Positions 1-7,396 are shown, numbered from the stretch's first letter. The stretch is 64,000 nt of DNA from an uncultured Sphingomonas sp. (GCF_937871615.1 NZ_CALMPA010000046.1:310001-374000); one strand, 5' to 3'. Made by a program: numbers and translations. The notes: generated from the sequence alone by a model not told the origin.

Positions 1-1
1 G

Positions 2-709
2 ATCGAGCAACTCGTTCGCCAGTGGCGCGTCGGCGGCGACGCCGCGATGGGCGAGCGGATCGTCGATGCGCTGCTCAATCAGGAGACATCGTTCTTCCGC
101 GATTCCGGCCTCATTGATGCGTTCGCCGATGCGGTGCGGGAGAGCGGGGCCGATCGCCCGCGCCTGTGGTCGGCTGGGTGCGCGTTCGGGCAGGAGCCGT
201 TGTCGCTCGCCATCGCCTTTGCCGAACGCGGGATCGCGGCCGAGGTGCTGGCGAGCGACGTATCGCAAAGCGCGCTGATCCGCGCCCGCGCCGCGCGCTA
301 CAGCCAGTTCGAGATACAGCGCGGCTTGCCCGTCACCCGGATGTTGCGCTGGTTCGAGCAGGCGGGGAACGACTGGATCGCGATCCCCGCGCTTCGTTCG
401 GCGATATCCTATCGCCGCCACAATCTCGTCGCGGACGCGCCGCCGGCCGGGCGGTTCGACGCGATCCTGTGCCGCAATGTGCTGTTCTATCTGACGCCGG
501 CATTGCGCGCCCGCGTGCTGAGCCGGCTTGCCGATGCGATGCGTCCCGGCGGGCTGCTCATGCTGGGCGCGGGGGAGACGGTGATCGGCCTGTCGGATCG
601 GTTCGTGCCGAGCAAGCGCTTCCGCGGTTTTTACGAACTCGTGGCGGAAGCGGCGGATAAGCACGTTCGCCATGCGGCCCCCCTTGGTTCCGTGGCCGCA
701 TCGGGCTAG
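2..709 (+). CDS. cheR: CheR-type protein-glutamate O-methyltransferase (5' end outside window)
   Basis: SAM-dependent methylation of glutamates on chemoreceptor-type proteins in the cytoplasm. The frame is open to the left edge, so the N-terminal helical domain is only partly present; an internal ATG at 47 is not the true start. Family signatures visible: TSFFRD near the start of the catalytic domain, the SAM-binding SAGCAFGQEPLS motif (canonical form SAGCSTGEEPYS), and LCRNVLFYL (canonical fcRNVliYF). It ends shortly before the amidase gene on the same strand. The CheB or receptor partner must lie outside the window. Family assignment is firm; whether it serves classical chemotaxis or another Che-like system cannot be told. 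Confidence 0.9.
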   Translation: MEQLVRQWRVGGDAAMGERIVDALLNQETSFFRDSGLIDAFADAVRESGADRPRLWSAGCAFGQEPLSLAIAFAERGIAAEVLASDVSQSALIRARAARYSQFEIQRGLPVTRMLRWFEQAGNDWIAIPALRSAISYRRHNLVADAPPAGRFDAILCRNVLFYLTPALRARVLSRLADAMRPGGLLMLGAGETVIGLSDRFVPSKRFRGFYELVAEAADKHVRHAAPLGSVAASG

Positions 710-756
710 CCATGGTCGCGGGGGGCGGTTCGCGCCGTCCGGCACGGGGAAAGGCA

Positions 757-1446
757 ATGAAGGTCATCGAGGCGCCGTCGCCCAATTTCGACGAACGCTC
801 GCTGCCGATCACGATGATCGTGCTTCACTATACCGGAATGCAGGATGGCGAATCGGCGATCGCCCGGCTGCGCGATCCGGCGGCGAAGGTTTCGTCGCAT
901 TATGTCGTGGCGGAGGACGGCACTGTCCTGCGGCTGGTGGCGGATGAAAAGCGCGCCTGGCACGCCGGGGCTTCGCACTGGCGCGAGATCGATGACGTGA
1001 ATTCCGCCTCGCTCGGGATCGAGATCGTCAATCCCGGCCATGAATTCGGCTATCGTCCGTTTCCTGATGAACAGATGGATGCGGTGATCCGGCTGGTTCA
1101 TGATCTGAAGGATCGTTACGCGATCACGCGCGGCAATATCGTCGGCCATTCCGATATCGCGCCCGCGCGCAAGCGCGATCCGGGCGAGTTGTTCCCCTGG
1201 GGGAAGCTGGCGCGCTTGCGGCTCGCGCTGCCGCGCCCGACCAGAAATCTGATGGACCCGATGTGGAGCCAGTCCGGCTTCCTGCTCGCGCTGGAGCGTT
1301 TCGGCTATGATGTGAGCGATGCCATGGCGGCGATCGTGGCGTTCCAGCGCCGTTTTCGCCCCGAGTTGATCGACGGGGAGATTGATGCCGAATGTCGCAT
1401 GATCCTGCTCGCGCTGCTTCTTCCCAAGCCGCAGGGAGATGAGTAA
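757..1446 (+). CDS. amiD: N-acetylmuramoyl-L-alanine amidase, AmiD/amidase_2 family
   Basis: Zinc amidase cleaving the lactyl-L-alanine bond in peptidoglycan or its turnover products. The 229-residue protein has an amidase_2 domain with probable zinc ligands in VLHYTG, VGHSDI and the Asp of KRDPG, followed by a C-terminal peptidoglycan-binding-like segment (about residues 160-225). I chose the ATG at 757 because GGGAAAGG sits just upstream; an in-frame ATG at 712 lacks a ribosome site. No convincing signal peptide or lipobox is visible, unlike E. coli AmiD, so it may act on recycled muropeptides in the cytoplasm. That last point is inference. Confidence 0.88.
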   Translation: MKVIEAPSPNFDERSLPITMIVLHYTGMQDGESAIARLRDPAAKVSSHYVVAEDGTVLRLVADEKRAWHAGASHWREIDDVNSASLGIEIVNPGHEFGYRPFPDEQMDAVIRLVHDLKDRYAITRGNIVGHSDIAPARKRDPGELFPWGKLARLRLALPRPTRNLMDPMWSQSGFLLALERFGYDVSDAMAAIVAFQRRFRPELIDGEIDAECRMILLALLLPKPQGDE

Positions 1447-1454
1447 TAGGGCGT

Positions 1455-1836
1455 CGCGCCAGAGGGCCGGGCGGCCGCGGCCTCCCGCAAGGGAGGGCGA
1501 GGAAAGTCCGGGCTCCATGGAACGACGGTGGCGGGTAACGCCCGCCGGGGGTGACCCCAGGGAAAGTGCCACAGAGAGCAGACCGCCAAACGCCCGGCAA
1601 TGGGCGCGGCAAGGGTGAAAGGGTGCGGTAAAAGCGCACCGCGCGGCTGGTAACAGCGGCGGCATGGCAAACCCCACCGGGAGCAAGACCGAATAGGGGC
1701 GGCATATCGGCGTGTTCCCGCCGGTCGCCCGGGTTGGTTGCTTGAGCCTGTCGGTAACGGCAGGCCTAGAGGAATGGTCGCCCAATCCCGGTTCGCCGGG
1801 ATGGACAAAACCCGGCTTACAGGCCCTCTGGCGCGC
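1455..1836 (+). ncRNA. rnpB: RNase P RNA, bacterial class A
   Basis: Catalytic RNA that removes 5' leaders from pre-tRNAs. The signature GAGGAAAGTCCGGGCTCC lies about 40 nt from the 5' end, the ACAGAGAGCAGACCGCC-type core block follows, and the 3' part holds the AGGAATGGTCGCC block and an ACAAAACCCGGCTTAC segment. The terminal P1 helix is explicit: GCGCCAGAGGGCC at 1456-1468 is the exact reverse complement of GGCCCTCTGGCGC at 1822-1834. It fills the gap between the amidase and the J-domain gene; ends are set by the P1 helix and are accurate to a few bases. Confidence 0.96.
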
Positions 1837-1968
1837 TTAATGCATTGAAAATAGTTATATAAAACCGCCGGTGGTGTTGGCGAAGATGGGCGCCCCATGG
1901 CATTTCTTGCGACACGGCACGCTGTCTTGCGGTTGCGTCGCGTCGCGATCGCCTTATGTCGCTTGCCT

Positions 1969-2505
1969 ATGGCGCGATCGAGCAGAACCAATGATTGGGG
2001 CTTTCCCCGCTGGCGTGGCTATGGCGCCGGGCGTGAGGCGCAGCAGGTGCGGATCTGCGATCGTCACGGCTGTGACGAGCCGGGCGACTGCCCCGCGCCG
2101 AAATCCCCGAACAGCCCCGATCGCTGGTATTTCTGCGAGCGTCACGCGGCGGAATACAATCGCGGATGGAATTATTTCGAGGGGCTGGATGCGGAAGAAG
2201 CCGCCGAGCGCGAGGCGGCGGAGCGGCGCACCTCATCCGGCTTCGAGCAGGCGCGCCATTATAGCTGGGGCGGGCCGGGGGACGGCACGCGATCGCGCGA
2301 CGAGATGCGCGCGCTTGAGGTGCTGGAACTCGAATCGGATGCGGATTTCGAGGCGGTGCGCGGCGCATGGCGGCGGCTTGCCAAAATCTATCATCCCGAT
2401 CTGCGCCCCGGTGACGCCGAGGCCGCAACCCGTTTCCAGGCGATCCAGGCGGCCTATGAAGTGTTGCGCGTCGCGGAAGAAGCCAAGAGCTGGCGCCCGG
2501 CGTGA
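1969..2505 (+). CDS. J-domain (DnaJ-like) protein with N-terminal Cys/His-rich segment
   Basis: Probable Hsp70 co-chaperone. A J domain occupies the C-terminus (about residues 120-175) and carries the essential HPD tripeptide in KIYHPDLRPG. The N-terminal half has clustered Cys/His residues (CDRHGC, DCPAP, FCERH) that could bind a metal. The start at MARSSRTNDWGF is chosen because the conserved-looking region begins there; an ATG 72 bases upstream would add an unusual Arg/Leu-rich stretch. No strong ribosome site marks either. The client is unknown. The next gene starts on its stop codon (GTGA overlap), so the two are probably co-translated. Confidence 0.8.
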   Translation: MARSSRTNDWGFPRWRGYGAGREAQQVRICDRHGCDEPGDCPAPKSPNSPDRWYFCERHAAEYNRGWNYFEGLDAEEAAEREAAERRTSSGFEQARHYSWGGPGDGTRSRDEMRALEVLELESDADFEAVRGAWRRLAKIYHPDLRPGDAEAATRFQAIQAAYEVLRVAEEAKSWRPA

Positions 2506-2801
2506 AGCAGGCGCGAGCGGGATGGCATGGCGTGGCGCTGGTTTGCGGCAAATGCTCGCGCAAGCTGGACGGCGGCTTTGGCCGCAAGGGCCGCACCCCG
2601 CTGGCGAAAGTGCTGCGCAAAGCGCCGGGATTGGGCAAAGGCCGCAAGGCGACGATCGGTGTCGTCGAGACGAAATGCCTCGGGCTTTGTCCCAAAAACG
2701 CGGTGACGGTGATTGATACGCGCCGCCCTGGCGAATGGCTGGTGGTGGATCGCGGCGAAGACGTAAGCGCGCTCGCCGCCCGCCTCCTGCTCCGCGTCTG
2801 A
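2502..2801 (+). CDS. Thioredoxin-like (2Fe-2S) ferredoxin domain protein
   Basis: Small 99-residue protein with the cysteine pattern of thioredoxin-fold [2Fe-2S] ferredoxins: CGKC near residues 15-18 and CLGLC near 59-63. These proteins carry electrons in the cytoplasm. It begins with GTG in a GTGA overlap with the J-domain gene stop codon, which suggests translational coupling. A SufE gene lies convergently just downstream, giving a small Fe-S theme. The N-terminus is Lys/Arg-rich and basic. The redox partner is not identifiable. Confidence 0.72.
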   Translation: MKQARAGWHGVALVCGKCSRKLDGGFGRKGRTPLAKVLRKAPGLGKGRKATIGVVETKCLGLCPKNAVTVIDTRRPGEWLVVDRGEDVSALAARLLLRV

Positions 2802-2808
2802 AATGAGG

Positions 2809-3222
2809 TCAGCCGAGCCGGTTCGCGGTATCGCGGATCAGCGCGATCATGTTCGGGATGCCCTGCGTCCGGTTGGAACTGAGCTGTGCTTTCAGCTCGA
2901 ACGGGGCCAGCGCCGCTTCGATATCCGTCGATCTTACCTCAGCCGGGCTGCGATCCTGCACCGTCGCCAGCACCAGCGCGATGATCCCCTTGGTGATCGC
3001 CGCGTTGCTGTCTGCGAGGAAATGGAGCGTGCCGTCATCGCGTTGCTGCGGATAGACCCACACCGCCGCCGAGCAGCCGCGCACCAGCGTCGCATCCGTC
3101 TTGAGCGCATCCGGCATCGGCTCCAGCGCGCGGCCCAGATCAATCAGCAGGCGATAACGGTCGTCGGCGTCGAGGAAATCATATTCGGCGTAAAGCTCGG
3201 CAAGATTGGTGCGGTCGGCCAT
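2809..3222 (-). CDS. sufE: SufE family cysteine-desulfuration protein
   Basis: Accepts persulfide sulfur from the desulfurase SufS and passes it to the Fe-S scaffold. The protein is 137 residues, normal for SufE, with the sulfur-accepting Cys in VRGCSAAVWV (about residue 51) and the family ending IPNMIALIRDTANRL. Start ATG at 3222 gives the usual SufE N-terminus; an in-frame upstream codon would add a Gly/Cys-rich tail of doubtful reality. It is separate from a suf operon here, which is common in alphaproteobacteria. It converges with the ferredoxin-like gene. Confidence 0.92.
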   Translation of the reverse strand: MADRTNLAELYAEYDFLDADDRYRLLIDLGRALEPMPDALKTDATLVRGCSAAVWVYPQQRDDGTLHFLADSNAAITKGIIALVLATVQDRSPAEVRSTDIEAALAPFELKAQLSSNRTQGIPNMIALIRDTANRLG

Positions 3223-3291
3223 CACCGGCCCGCCTAGAACTTCGCACCCGCCGCCGCAACCGCATGGCGGCAAGCGACGGCGCGATGCGGT

Positions 3292-3531
3292 TTACAGATC
3301 GACGCCGGCAGCGATCGCTTCGAGTTTGCGGATGCGTTCCTTCAGGTCGGCGATCTCGATCCGCGCGGTGGCGCCGGGCGTGCCGGGCGAGCGCATTTCG
3401 CTATCAATAACCATCTGCTGCTGCTTGAGCTGGAGCCAGCCGCGCCAGCCCGAATGCGCCGCGGCGGTCAGGATCGCGAGGCCCGCCAGCCCGGCGGATG
3501 CCATGGTGAGATAGAAGCTCGGGTCGGTCAT
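3292..3531 (-). CDS. Small membrane/coiled-coil protein, last gene of the Psp array
   Basis: A 79-residue protein with one N-terminal membrane segment (ASAGLAGLAILTAAA, about residues 11-25) and a C-terminal coiled coil (IADLKERIRKLEAIAAG). GAGGAG precedes the ATG. The layout, one helix in the membrane then a short charged coiled coil, is that of PspB, and the LKERIRKLE heptads echo the three upstream paralogues and PspB itself. It is 15 nt downstream of the next small gene and reads in the same direction as pspABC, so it is probably the distal gene of that operon. No function is known to me. Confidence 0.72.
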   Translation of the reverse strand: MTDPSFYLTMASAGLAGLAILTAAAHSGWRGWLQLKQQQMVIDSEMRSPGTPGATARIEIADLKERIRKLEAIAAGVDL

Positions 3532-3546
3532 TGCTCGACTCCTCGT

Positions 3547-3792
3547 TCAACGGTCGCGCAGTTCATCAATCTGACGGCTCAGATCGTGGCTGCCGTGATT
3601 GTCGGTGATGACACGCTCAAGAACGGCGACGCGCTCCTTGAGCTGGCGGATCTCGTCGCGCGCCGCGATCAGATCGGCCGGGGGCACGATCTGTCCCTGC
3701 TGTTCGCGCCCGAGCGCCTTGTAGCGTTCCGAAAAAATCTTGCCCAGTGTCGCGATCAGCACGATCGCCACCACCATCGAAAACGGACCCAT
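3547..3792 (-). CDS. PspB-like small membrane/coiled-coil protein (paralogue 3)
   Basis: An 81-residue protein: membrane helix at the very N-terminus (FSMVVAIVLIATLGKIF), then a charged linker and a coiled coil ending in RVAVLERVITDNHG and a final RQIDELRDR. PspB in this locus has the matching RVNTVERLVAADNPD, and the two neighbouring small proteins have ANVERIVTD and AVLERIATD. I therefore read it as a PspB paralogue. GGGAG lies upstream of the ATG. It probably sits in the inner membrane with the coiled coil in the cytoplasm, able to contact PspA or PspC; this is inference. Confidence 0.75.
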   Translation of the reverse strand: MGPFSMVVAIVLIATLGKIFSERYKALGREQQGQIVPPADLIAARDEIRQLKERVAVLERVITDNHGSHDLSRQIDELRDR

Positions 3793-3842
3793 CGTCCAGG
3801 CTCCCTTGCCTAATCGTTTCTATTCGCGCCGTTCTTGCGGCG

Positions 3843-4178
3843 TCAGTTCAGTTCGCGATCGTCGCGCAGCCGCTCGATCTCGTGGCTCAGCATGTTGCCG
3901 CTGTCGGTCACGATGCGTTCGACGTTCGCCAGCCGGTCCTTGATCGCGCCCAGTTCCGCGCGAAGCTGGCCGTTCTCCTGCGTCAGCAGCCTCACCCGCT
4001 CGACCGTCTCGTCATCGCGCTTCGGATAGAGCGCCTGTCCCCATTGCCCGTCGAGCGGATAACCGTTGCGGACCCGCAGCCATGTGTTGAGAACCCAGCC
4101 GATCACGCCCGCCACGCCGATGATCGTGATGATCGGGGCGATGCTGGTGATAAGCTCGATCTTGTCGGCGCCGTTCAT
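3843..4178 (-). CDS. PspB-like small membrane/coiled-coil protein (paralogue 2)
   Basis: A 111-residue protein with a long hydrophobic segment (about residues 10-30), the motif VRNGYPLDG just after it, and a coiled coil through DRLANVERIVTDSG to HEIERLRDD. The GYPLD motif and the VERIVTD block recur in the next gene upstream (KHGYPLDD and LERIATD), which makes duplication likely. GGGGAAG precedes the ATG. It lies between two similar genes with gaps of about 20-50 nt, consistent with one operon. The function beyond membrane-stress association is unknown. Confidence 0.75.
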   Translation of the reverse strand: MNGADKIELITSIAPIITIIGVAGVIGWVLNTWLRVRNGYPLDGQWGQALYPKRDDETVERVRLLTQENGQLRAELGAIKDRLANVERIVTDSGNMLSHEIERLRDDRELN

Positions 4179-4196
4179 TCGTTCTTCCCCTCGTAT

Positions 4197-4499
4197 TCAG
4201 TGGTCGCGCAGCGCTTCGATCTCGGCGGCGGTGCGGGTCGCGGGATCGGTGGCGATCCGCTCCAGCACGGCGAGCCGCTCCTCAAGCCGTCCGATCTGCC
4301 CTGTGAGCTTCTCGTTCTCGTTCGACAGCAGCATGATCTGCCGCTGATCGTCGAGGGAGGCGGCGGCGCGGTTGCGGCGACCCCGGCGATGATCGTCCAG
4401 CGGATAGCCGTGCTTCGCCTGCACCCAGGTGCGGAAGGCGCGGCTGCCGAAGACGATCCCGACGATCGCGATCGGCACCAGAAAACCGAATTCGTGCAT
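4197..4499 (-). CDS. PspB-like small membrane/coiled-coil protein (paralogue 1)
   Basis: A 100-residue protein starting MHEFGFLVPI with an N-terminal membrane helix, the KHGYPLDD motif, a basic stretch, then a coiled coil with RLAVLERIATDPAT and a terminal EIEALRDH. GGAGAG lies upstream of the ATG. The frame is open far upstream, but that extension runs through pspC out of frame and is not coding. It follows pspC by about 30 nt. It shares GYPLD and the LERIxTD block with paralogue 2 and the coiled-coil block with PspB. Role inferred only from operon position. Confidence 0.78.
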   Translation of the reverse strand: MHEFGFLVPIAIVGIVFGSRAFRTWVQAKHGYPLDDHRRGRRNRAAASLDDQRQIMLLSNENEKLTGQIGRLEERLAVLERIATDPATRTAAEIEALRDH

Positions 4500-4531
4500 G
4501 GCGTTTCTCTCCGTGCGCCGCGCCCGCTTTT

Positions 4532-4915
4532 TCAGCGCAGGCTGTCGATCTCTTTGGCGAGTTGCGTATTGCGGCTGGTATAGTGCAGCTCGATGTCGGC
4601 CAGCCGGCGATCGAGTTCGCGGAATTTGGAACGGACCTCGGCGGTGGTGCGCTTCGGATTGGAGCGCACGCCCTGCCAGAATTTCTCCTCGTCGCGGTTG
4701 TTGTAGAGGCCGATCGGCTTCCTCGGCGTCACCCAGGCCACCACCATATAGGCGATGATGATCCACCATTGCTGCGCGATGAAGACCATCGCGGCGGTGC
4801 CAAGGCGCACCCAGAGCGGGTCGATCCCGGTATAGTCCGCGATCCCGGCGCAGACGCCTTTCCATTTCGCGTTCTGCTTATCGAGATAGAATCTCGTGGG
4901 GCTGTCCTCGGCCAT
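4532..4915 (-). CDS. pspC: Phage shock protein C, PspC-domain membrane protein
   Basis: Inner-membrane sensor that, with PspB, releases PspA-mediated inhibition of PspF during envelope stress. The PspC domain fills the first 65 residues: KWKGVCAGIADYTGIDPLWVR followed by one membrane segment (TAAMVFIAQQWWIIIAYMVVAW). The cytoplasmic tail ends in a coiled coil (SKFRELDRRLADIELHY). Its ATG overlaps the pspB stop codon (TGATG) after AGGAGGAACTG, so pspB and pspC are translationally coupled. The length of 127 residues is close to enterobacterial PspC. Confidence 0.93.
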   Translation of the reverse strand: MAEDSPTRFYLDKQNAKWKGVCAGIADYTGIDPLWVRLGTAAMVFIAQQWWIIIAYMVVAWVTPRKPIGLYNNRDEEKFWQGVRSNPKRTTAEVRSKFRELDRRLADIELHYTSRNTQLAKEIDSLR

Positions 4916-5202
4916 CAGTTCCTCCTCTGATGCTGGTCTTCCAGCCGATAGTCGCGGTCGCGCGCATAATCGGTGAGTCCAGGGCGGAAATCGGGGTTGT
5001 CGGCGGCGACCAGCCGCTCGACGGTGTTCACGCGGTCCTCAAGCCGGCGGGCGAGCGAGTGAAGCTCGTCGAGCAATTGCTCGTCCTCGGTCGTCATCGC
5101 GCCGGGGGCCTGCTTCCACTTGGTGACATAATGCATGATGAGCCAGGGCAATCCGATGAACAGGATGCCGCAGACGAACACCGGGACGATCACGTCCTCC
5201 AT
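4915..5202 (-). CDS. pspB: Phage shock protein B
   Basis: Small inner-membrane partner of PspC. The 95-residue protein has a membrane helix at residues 4-25 (VPVFVCGILFIGLPWLIMHY) and a cytoplasmic coiled coil (LLDELHSLARRLEDRVNTVER). I start it at 5202: the GGGGGGAATTGAG in front is a good ribosome site and the ATG lies 1 nt after the pspA stop. An ATG 15 bases upstream would consume that site. The tail, rich in Arg and Asp after the coiled coil, is about 20 residues longer than in E. coli PspB. Confidence 0.9.
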   Translation of the reverse strand: MEDVIVPVFVCGILFIGLPWLIMHYVTKWKQAPGAMTTEDEQLLDELHSLARRLEDRVNTVERLVAADNPDFRPGLTDYARDRDYRLEDQHQRRN

Positions 5203-5203
5203 C

Positions 5204-5884
5204 TCAATTCCCCCCATTCTGTTGGGCGTTCAGCCGGGCTTTCAGCGCGGCCAGCTCGGCATCAATCTTGTCGGCGGATTTCAGCTCGGCGATTTCTTCG
5301 TCGAGCGTCTTGGGATGCGCGCCCAGGCCCATCGCGTCGGCGCGCCCCTCGGCCTCGTCCACGCGGCGCTCCAGCATGTCGAAGCGGCTGAACGCCTCGT
5401 GCGTCCGCGGGCCGTTCCACATCTCGCGCAGCCGGGTGCGGTTGTTGGCGCTTTCCAGCCGGGTGGCGATATTGTTCTGCTTGGCGCGTGCCTCGCGCAG
5501 CTTGTTCTGGAGCTTGGCGATATCCTCCTCCGAGGAGCGAAGCGCATCATCGAGCACCTTCACTTCGGCGCGAAGCTGATCGGCCATGCCGGTGGCGCGC
5601 TGGCGCTCGACCAGCGCGGCCTTGGCGAGATCCTCGCGATCCTTGGAAAGGGCGAGTTCGGCCTTCTCCGTCCAGTTCGCCTCCAGCGACTCCAGCTTGG
5701 CGATGTGCCGGCGCATTTCCTTGCTGTCGGCGATCGTGCGGGCGGCTGAAGCGCGGACCTCGACCAGCGTTTCCTCCATTTCGAGGATTATCATGCGGAT
5801 CATCTTCGCCGGGTCTTCCGCCTTGTCGAGCAGCTCGGCCATGTTCGCGGCAAAGATGTCGCGGGTGCGGGAAAAGATGCCCAT
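5204..5884 (-). CDS. pspA: Phage shock protein A (ESCRT-III/Vipp1 family)
   Basis: Peripheral membrane protein that polymerises on damaged inner membrane and, in unstressed cells of model species, holds PspF inactive. The 226-residue protein is almost wholly helical: amphipathic N-terminal helix (MGIFSRTRDIFAANMAELL), DPAKMIRMIILEMEETL motif, then long coiled coils to about residue 180 and an A/L/K-rich tail. Length and N-terminal motif match the family. It follows the sigma-54-controlled mini-gene by about 80 nt and starts the pspABC block. Expression is expected to depend on PspF and sigma-54. Confidence 0.96.
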   Translation of the reverse strand: MGIFSRTRDIFAANMAELLDKAEDPAKMIRMIILEMEETLVEVRASAARTIADSKEMRRHIAKLESLEANWTEKAELALSKDREDLAKAALVERQRATGMADQLRAEVKVLDDALRSSEEDIAKLQNKLREARAKQNNIATRLESANNRTRLREMWNGPRTHEAFSRFDMLERRVDEAEGRADAMGLGAHPKTLDEEIAELKSADKIDAELAALKARLNAQQNGGN

Positions 5885-5922
5885 TCACGAAACTCCAGGA
5901 TTGCCCCGTTGATATAAACATT

Positions 5923-5959
5923 CCGCCGGGGCTGGGCGAGGGGGAGCGCGCCCCGGCGG
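5923..5959 (-). terminator. Perfect 10-bp hairpin between the mini-gene and pspA
   Basis: On the minus strand CCGCCGGGGC pairs exactly with GCCCCGGCGG across a 17-nt loop. It lies just after the stop codon of the secreted mini-protein and about 40 nt before the pspA ATG. No T-run follows directly (AATGTTTATAT), so it is either a weak attenuator or a stabilising intercistronic structure that sets the ratio of the two products. Function is inference. Confidence 0.5.
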
Positions 5960-5966
5960 TGGCGAT

Positions 5967-6113
5967 TTACGCGATCGAACGGGCGATCGCGCTCGCCTCG
6001 GCGGCGGTTCCCTGGCTTGCCGGGCCGACCGCCATGAACAGCATCGACGCGCTGGCGAGAGCGGTGAGGGCGATGGCGGCGAAGGTGCGGCCGAGGGTGC
6101 TGAAGCTGGTCAT
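5967..6113 (-). CDS. 48-residue secreted or membrane mini-protein, first gene under the psp promoter
   Basis: Begins MTSFSTLGRTFAAIAL with a hydrophobic stretch (about residues 10-30: FAAIALTALASASMLFMAVG), then a small Ala/Ser tail. This is either an N-terminal signal or a single membrane anchor. GGAGG with 6 nt spacing precedes the ATG, and a sigma-54 promoter lies about 60 nt upstream, so it should be the first cistron of the psp operon. I do not recognise the family. The evidence for it being real is the ribosome site, the promoter and the sensible hydrophobic profile. Confidence 0.72.
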   Translation of the reverse strand: MTSFSTLGRTFAAIALTALASASMLFMAVGPASQGTAAEASAIARSIA

Positions 6114-6169
6114 ATATTCCTCCACGATTACGATCTGCGGTTCCGCCATGCGGCGGTTGCCCAGTACGT

Positions 6170-6186
6170 AGCATATGGCGTGCCAA
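6170..6186 (-). promoter_or_regulatory. Sigma-54 (RpoN) promoter of the psp operon
   Basis: On the minus strand the sequence TTGGCACGCCATATGCT has the invariant GG and GC separated by exactly 10 nt, and matches TGGCACG-N4-TTGCW at all but one base. It points at the mini-gene and pspABC. PspF, which activates sigma-54, is encoded divergently next door, as in enterobacteria. The predicted start of transcription is near 6158-6160; PspF binding sites would lie upstream, around 6230-6290. Confidence 0.85.
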
Positions 6187-6284
6187 TTCTGTTTTTGGCG
6201 GATTTCCAGGACTTTTGGCCAGGCGCGCGAAAAAGTCGCGGCGTCATGCTTGCCAAGCGTTGGGAAATTGCGCCAGATGTTGGC

Positions 6285-7334
6285 ATGGAACGGACCACGC
6301 AGGTTATCGGGCAATCGGGCGCATTCCTCGATGCGCTGGAGCGTGCCAGCCGCGCGGCGGCGCTCGATCGCCCGGTGCTCGTCATCGGCGAACGCGGGAC
6401 CGGCAAGGAACTCGTCGCCGAGCGTCTTCATCGCCTGAGCCCGCGCTGGGATCAGCCGCTGGTGGTGATGAATTGCGCGGCGCTGCCCGAAACGCTGATC
6501 GAGGCGGAACTGTTCGGGCATGAAGCGGGCGCCTTTACCGGGGCGGCCAAGGCGCGGGCGGGGCGGTTCGAGGAGGCGCATGGCGGCACCTTGTTCCTCG
6601 ATGAACTGGGCACGCTTTCGATGGCGGCGCAGGAGCGCCTTTTGCGCGCGGTCGAATATGGCGAGGTGACGCGGATCGGCGCGTCGCGCCCGATGCAGGT
6701 GGATGTGCGGATCGTCGCGGCAACGAACGAGCATCTGCCCGGCAAGGTGGAGCGGAACGAGTTTCGCGCCGACTTGCTCGATCGGCTGTCGTTCGAGGTG
6801 GTGACCCTCCCGCCGCTCCGCGCGCGGCGTGGCGATATCGCGGTGCTGGCCGATTTCTTCGGGCGGCGCATGGCGGCGGAACTGGGGTGGGAATCCTGGA
6901 CGGGCTTCGGCCCGGCGGCGCTCGATGCGATGCTCGAATATCGCTGGCCGGGAAATGTGCGCGAATTGCGCAACGTGGTGGAGCGCGCGGTTTATCGCTG
7001 GGATTTGACCGATCCGGTCGACGCGATCGAATTCGATCCGTTTGTTTCGCCCTACAGCCCCGGCTCGCCCGGCATGAGCGCGCCGCCGCCCCCCGCCGCA
7101 CCGCGCCAGGCGGACCGTCCACTACCCGCCGGAGACGAGGAGGAGATCGCGCTCCGCGAGATTGGTCCATCCGATTTCAAGAGCCGGGTGGCGCGGTTCG
7201 AAAAGGAATTGCTCACGCGCGCGCTGGCCGAAAATCGCTTCAACCAGCGCGCCACCGCCGATGCGCTGGGGCTGAGCTATGACCAGCTTCGCCACGCGCT
7301 TCGTCGTCACGATATGGTCGGAGCGGTTGCGTAA
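6285..7334 (+). CDS. pspF: Phage shock operon transcriptional activator PspF
   Basis: AAA+ enhancer-binding activator of sigma-54 RNA polymerase. Visible: Walker A GERGTGKE, the sigma-54 contact loop GAFTGA within FGHEAGAFTGAAK, Walker B region GTLFLDELG, an arginine-finger region (FRADLLDRLSFEVV), WPGNVRELRNVVER, and a C-terminal Fis-type helix-turn-helix (NQRATADALGLSYDQLRHAL). Like E. coli PspF it lacks an N-terminal receiver. Start MERTTQVIGQSGAF aligns with the E. coli N-terminus; an upstream in-frame ATG would overlap the divergent sigma-54 promoter. A Pro-rich linker (about residues 265-285) precedes the HTH. Confidence 0.94.
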   Translation: MERTTQVIGQSGAFLDALERASRAAALDRPVLVIGERGTGKELVAERLHRLSPRWDQPLVVMNCAALPETLIEAELFGHEAGAFTGAAKARAGRFEEAHGGTLFLDELGTLSMAAQERLLRAVEYGEVTRIGASRPMQVDVRIVAATNEHLPGKVERNEFRADLLDRLSFEVVTLPPLRARRGDIAVLADFFGRRMAAELGWESWTGFGPAALDAMLEYRWPGNVRELRNVVERAVYRWDLTDPVDAIEFDPFVSPYSPGSPGMSAPPPPAAPRQADRPLPAGDEEEIALREIGPSDFKSRVARFEKELLTRALAENRFNQRATADALGLSYDQLRHALRRHDMVGAVA

Positions 7335-7396
7335 CGAGGCCGGGGGAGCCATTTGGGCCGCGTCGCGTTTGCCAACGCGAGACCAAGGAGGATTCA

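Noticed and set aside
706-1785. A 359-codon minus-strand frame across the amidase and RNase P RNA
   Set aside because: It crosses the rnpB gene and is antisense to a recognisable amidase, with no domain-like sequence.
4197-4865. A 222-codon frame reading from within pspC through the small membrane protein
   Set aside because: The first 120 codons are out of frame with pspC and lack domain features; the ribosome site and hydrophobic N-terminus support the start at 4499.
3292-6113. Prophage, because genes are named phage shock
   Set aside because: No integrase, capsid or lysis genes. Psp is a host envelope-stress system.
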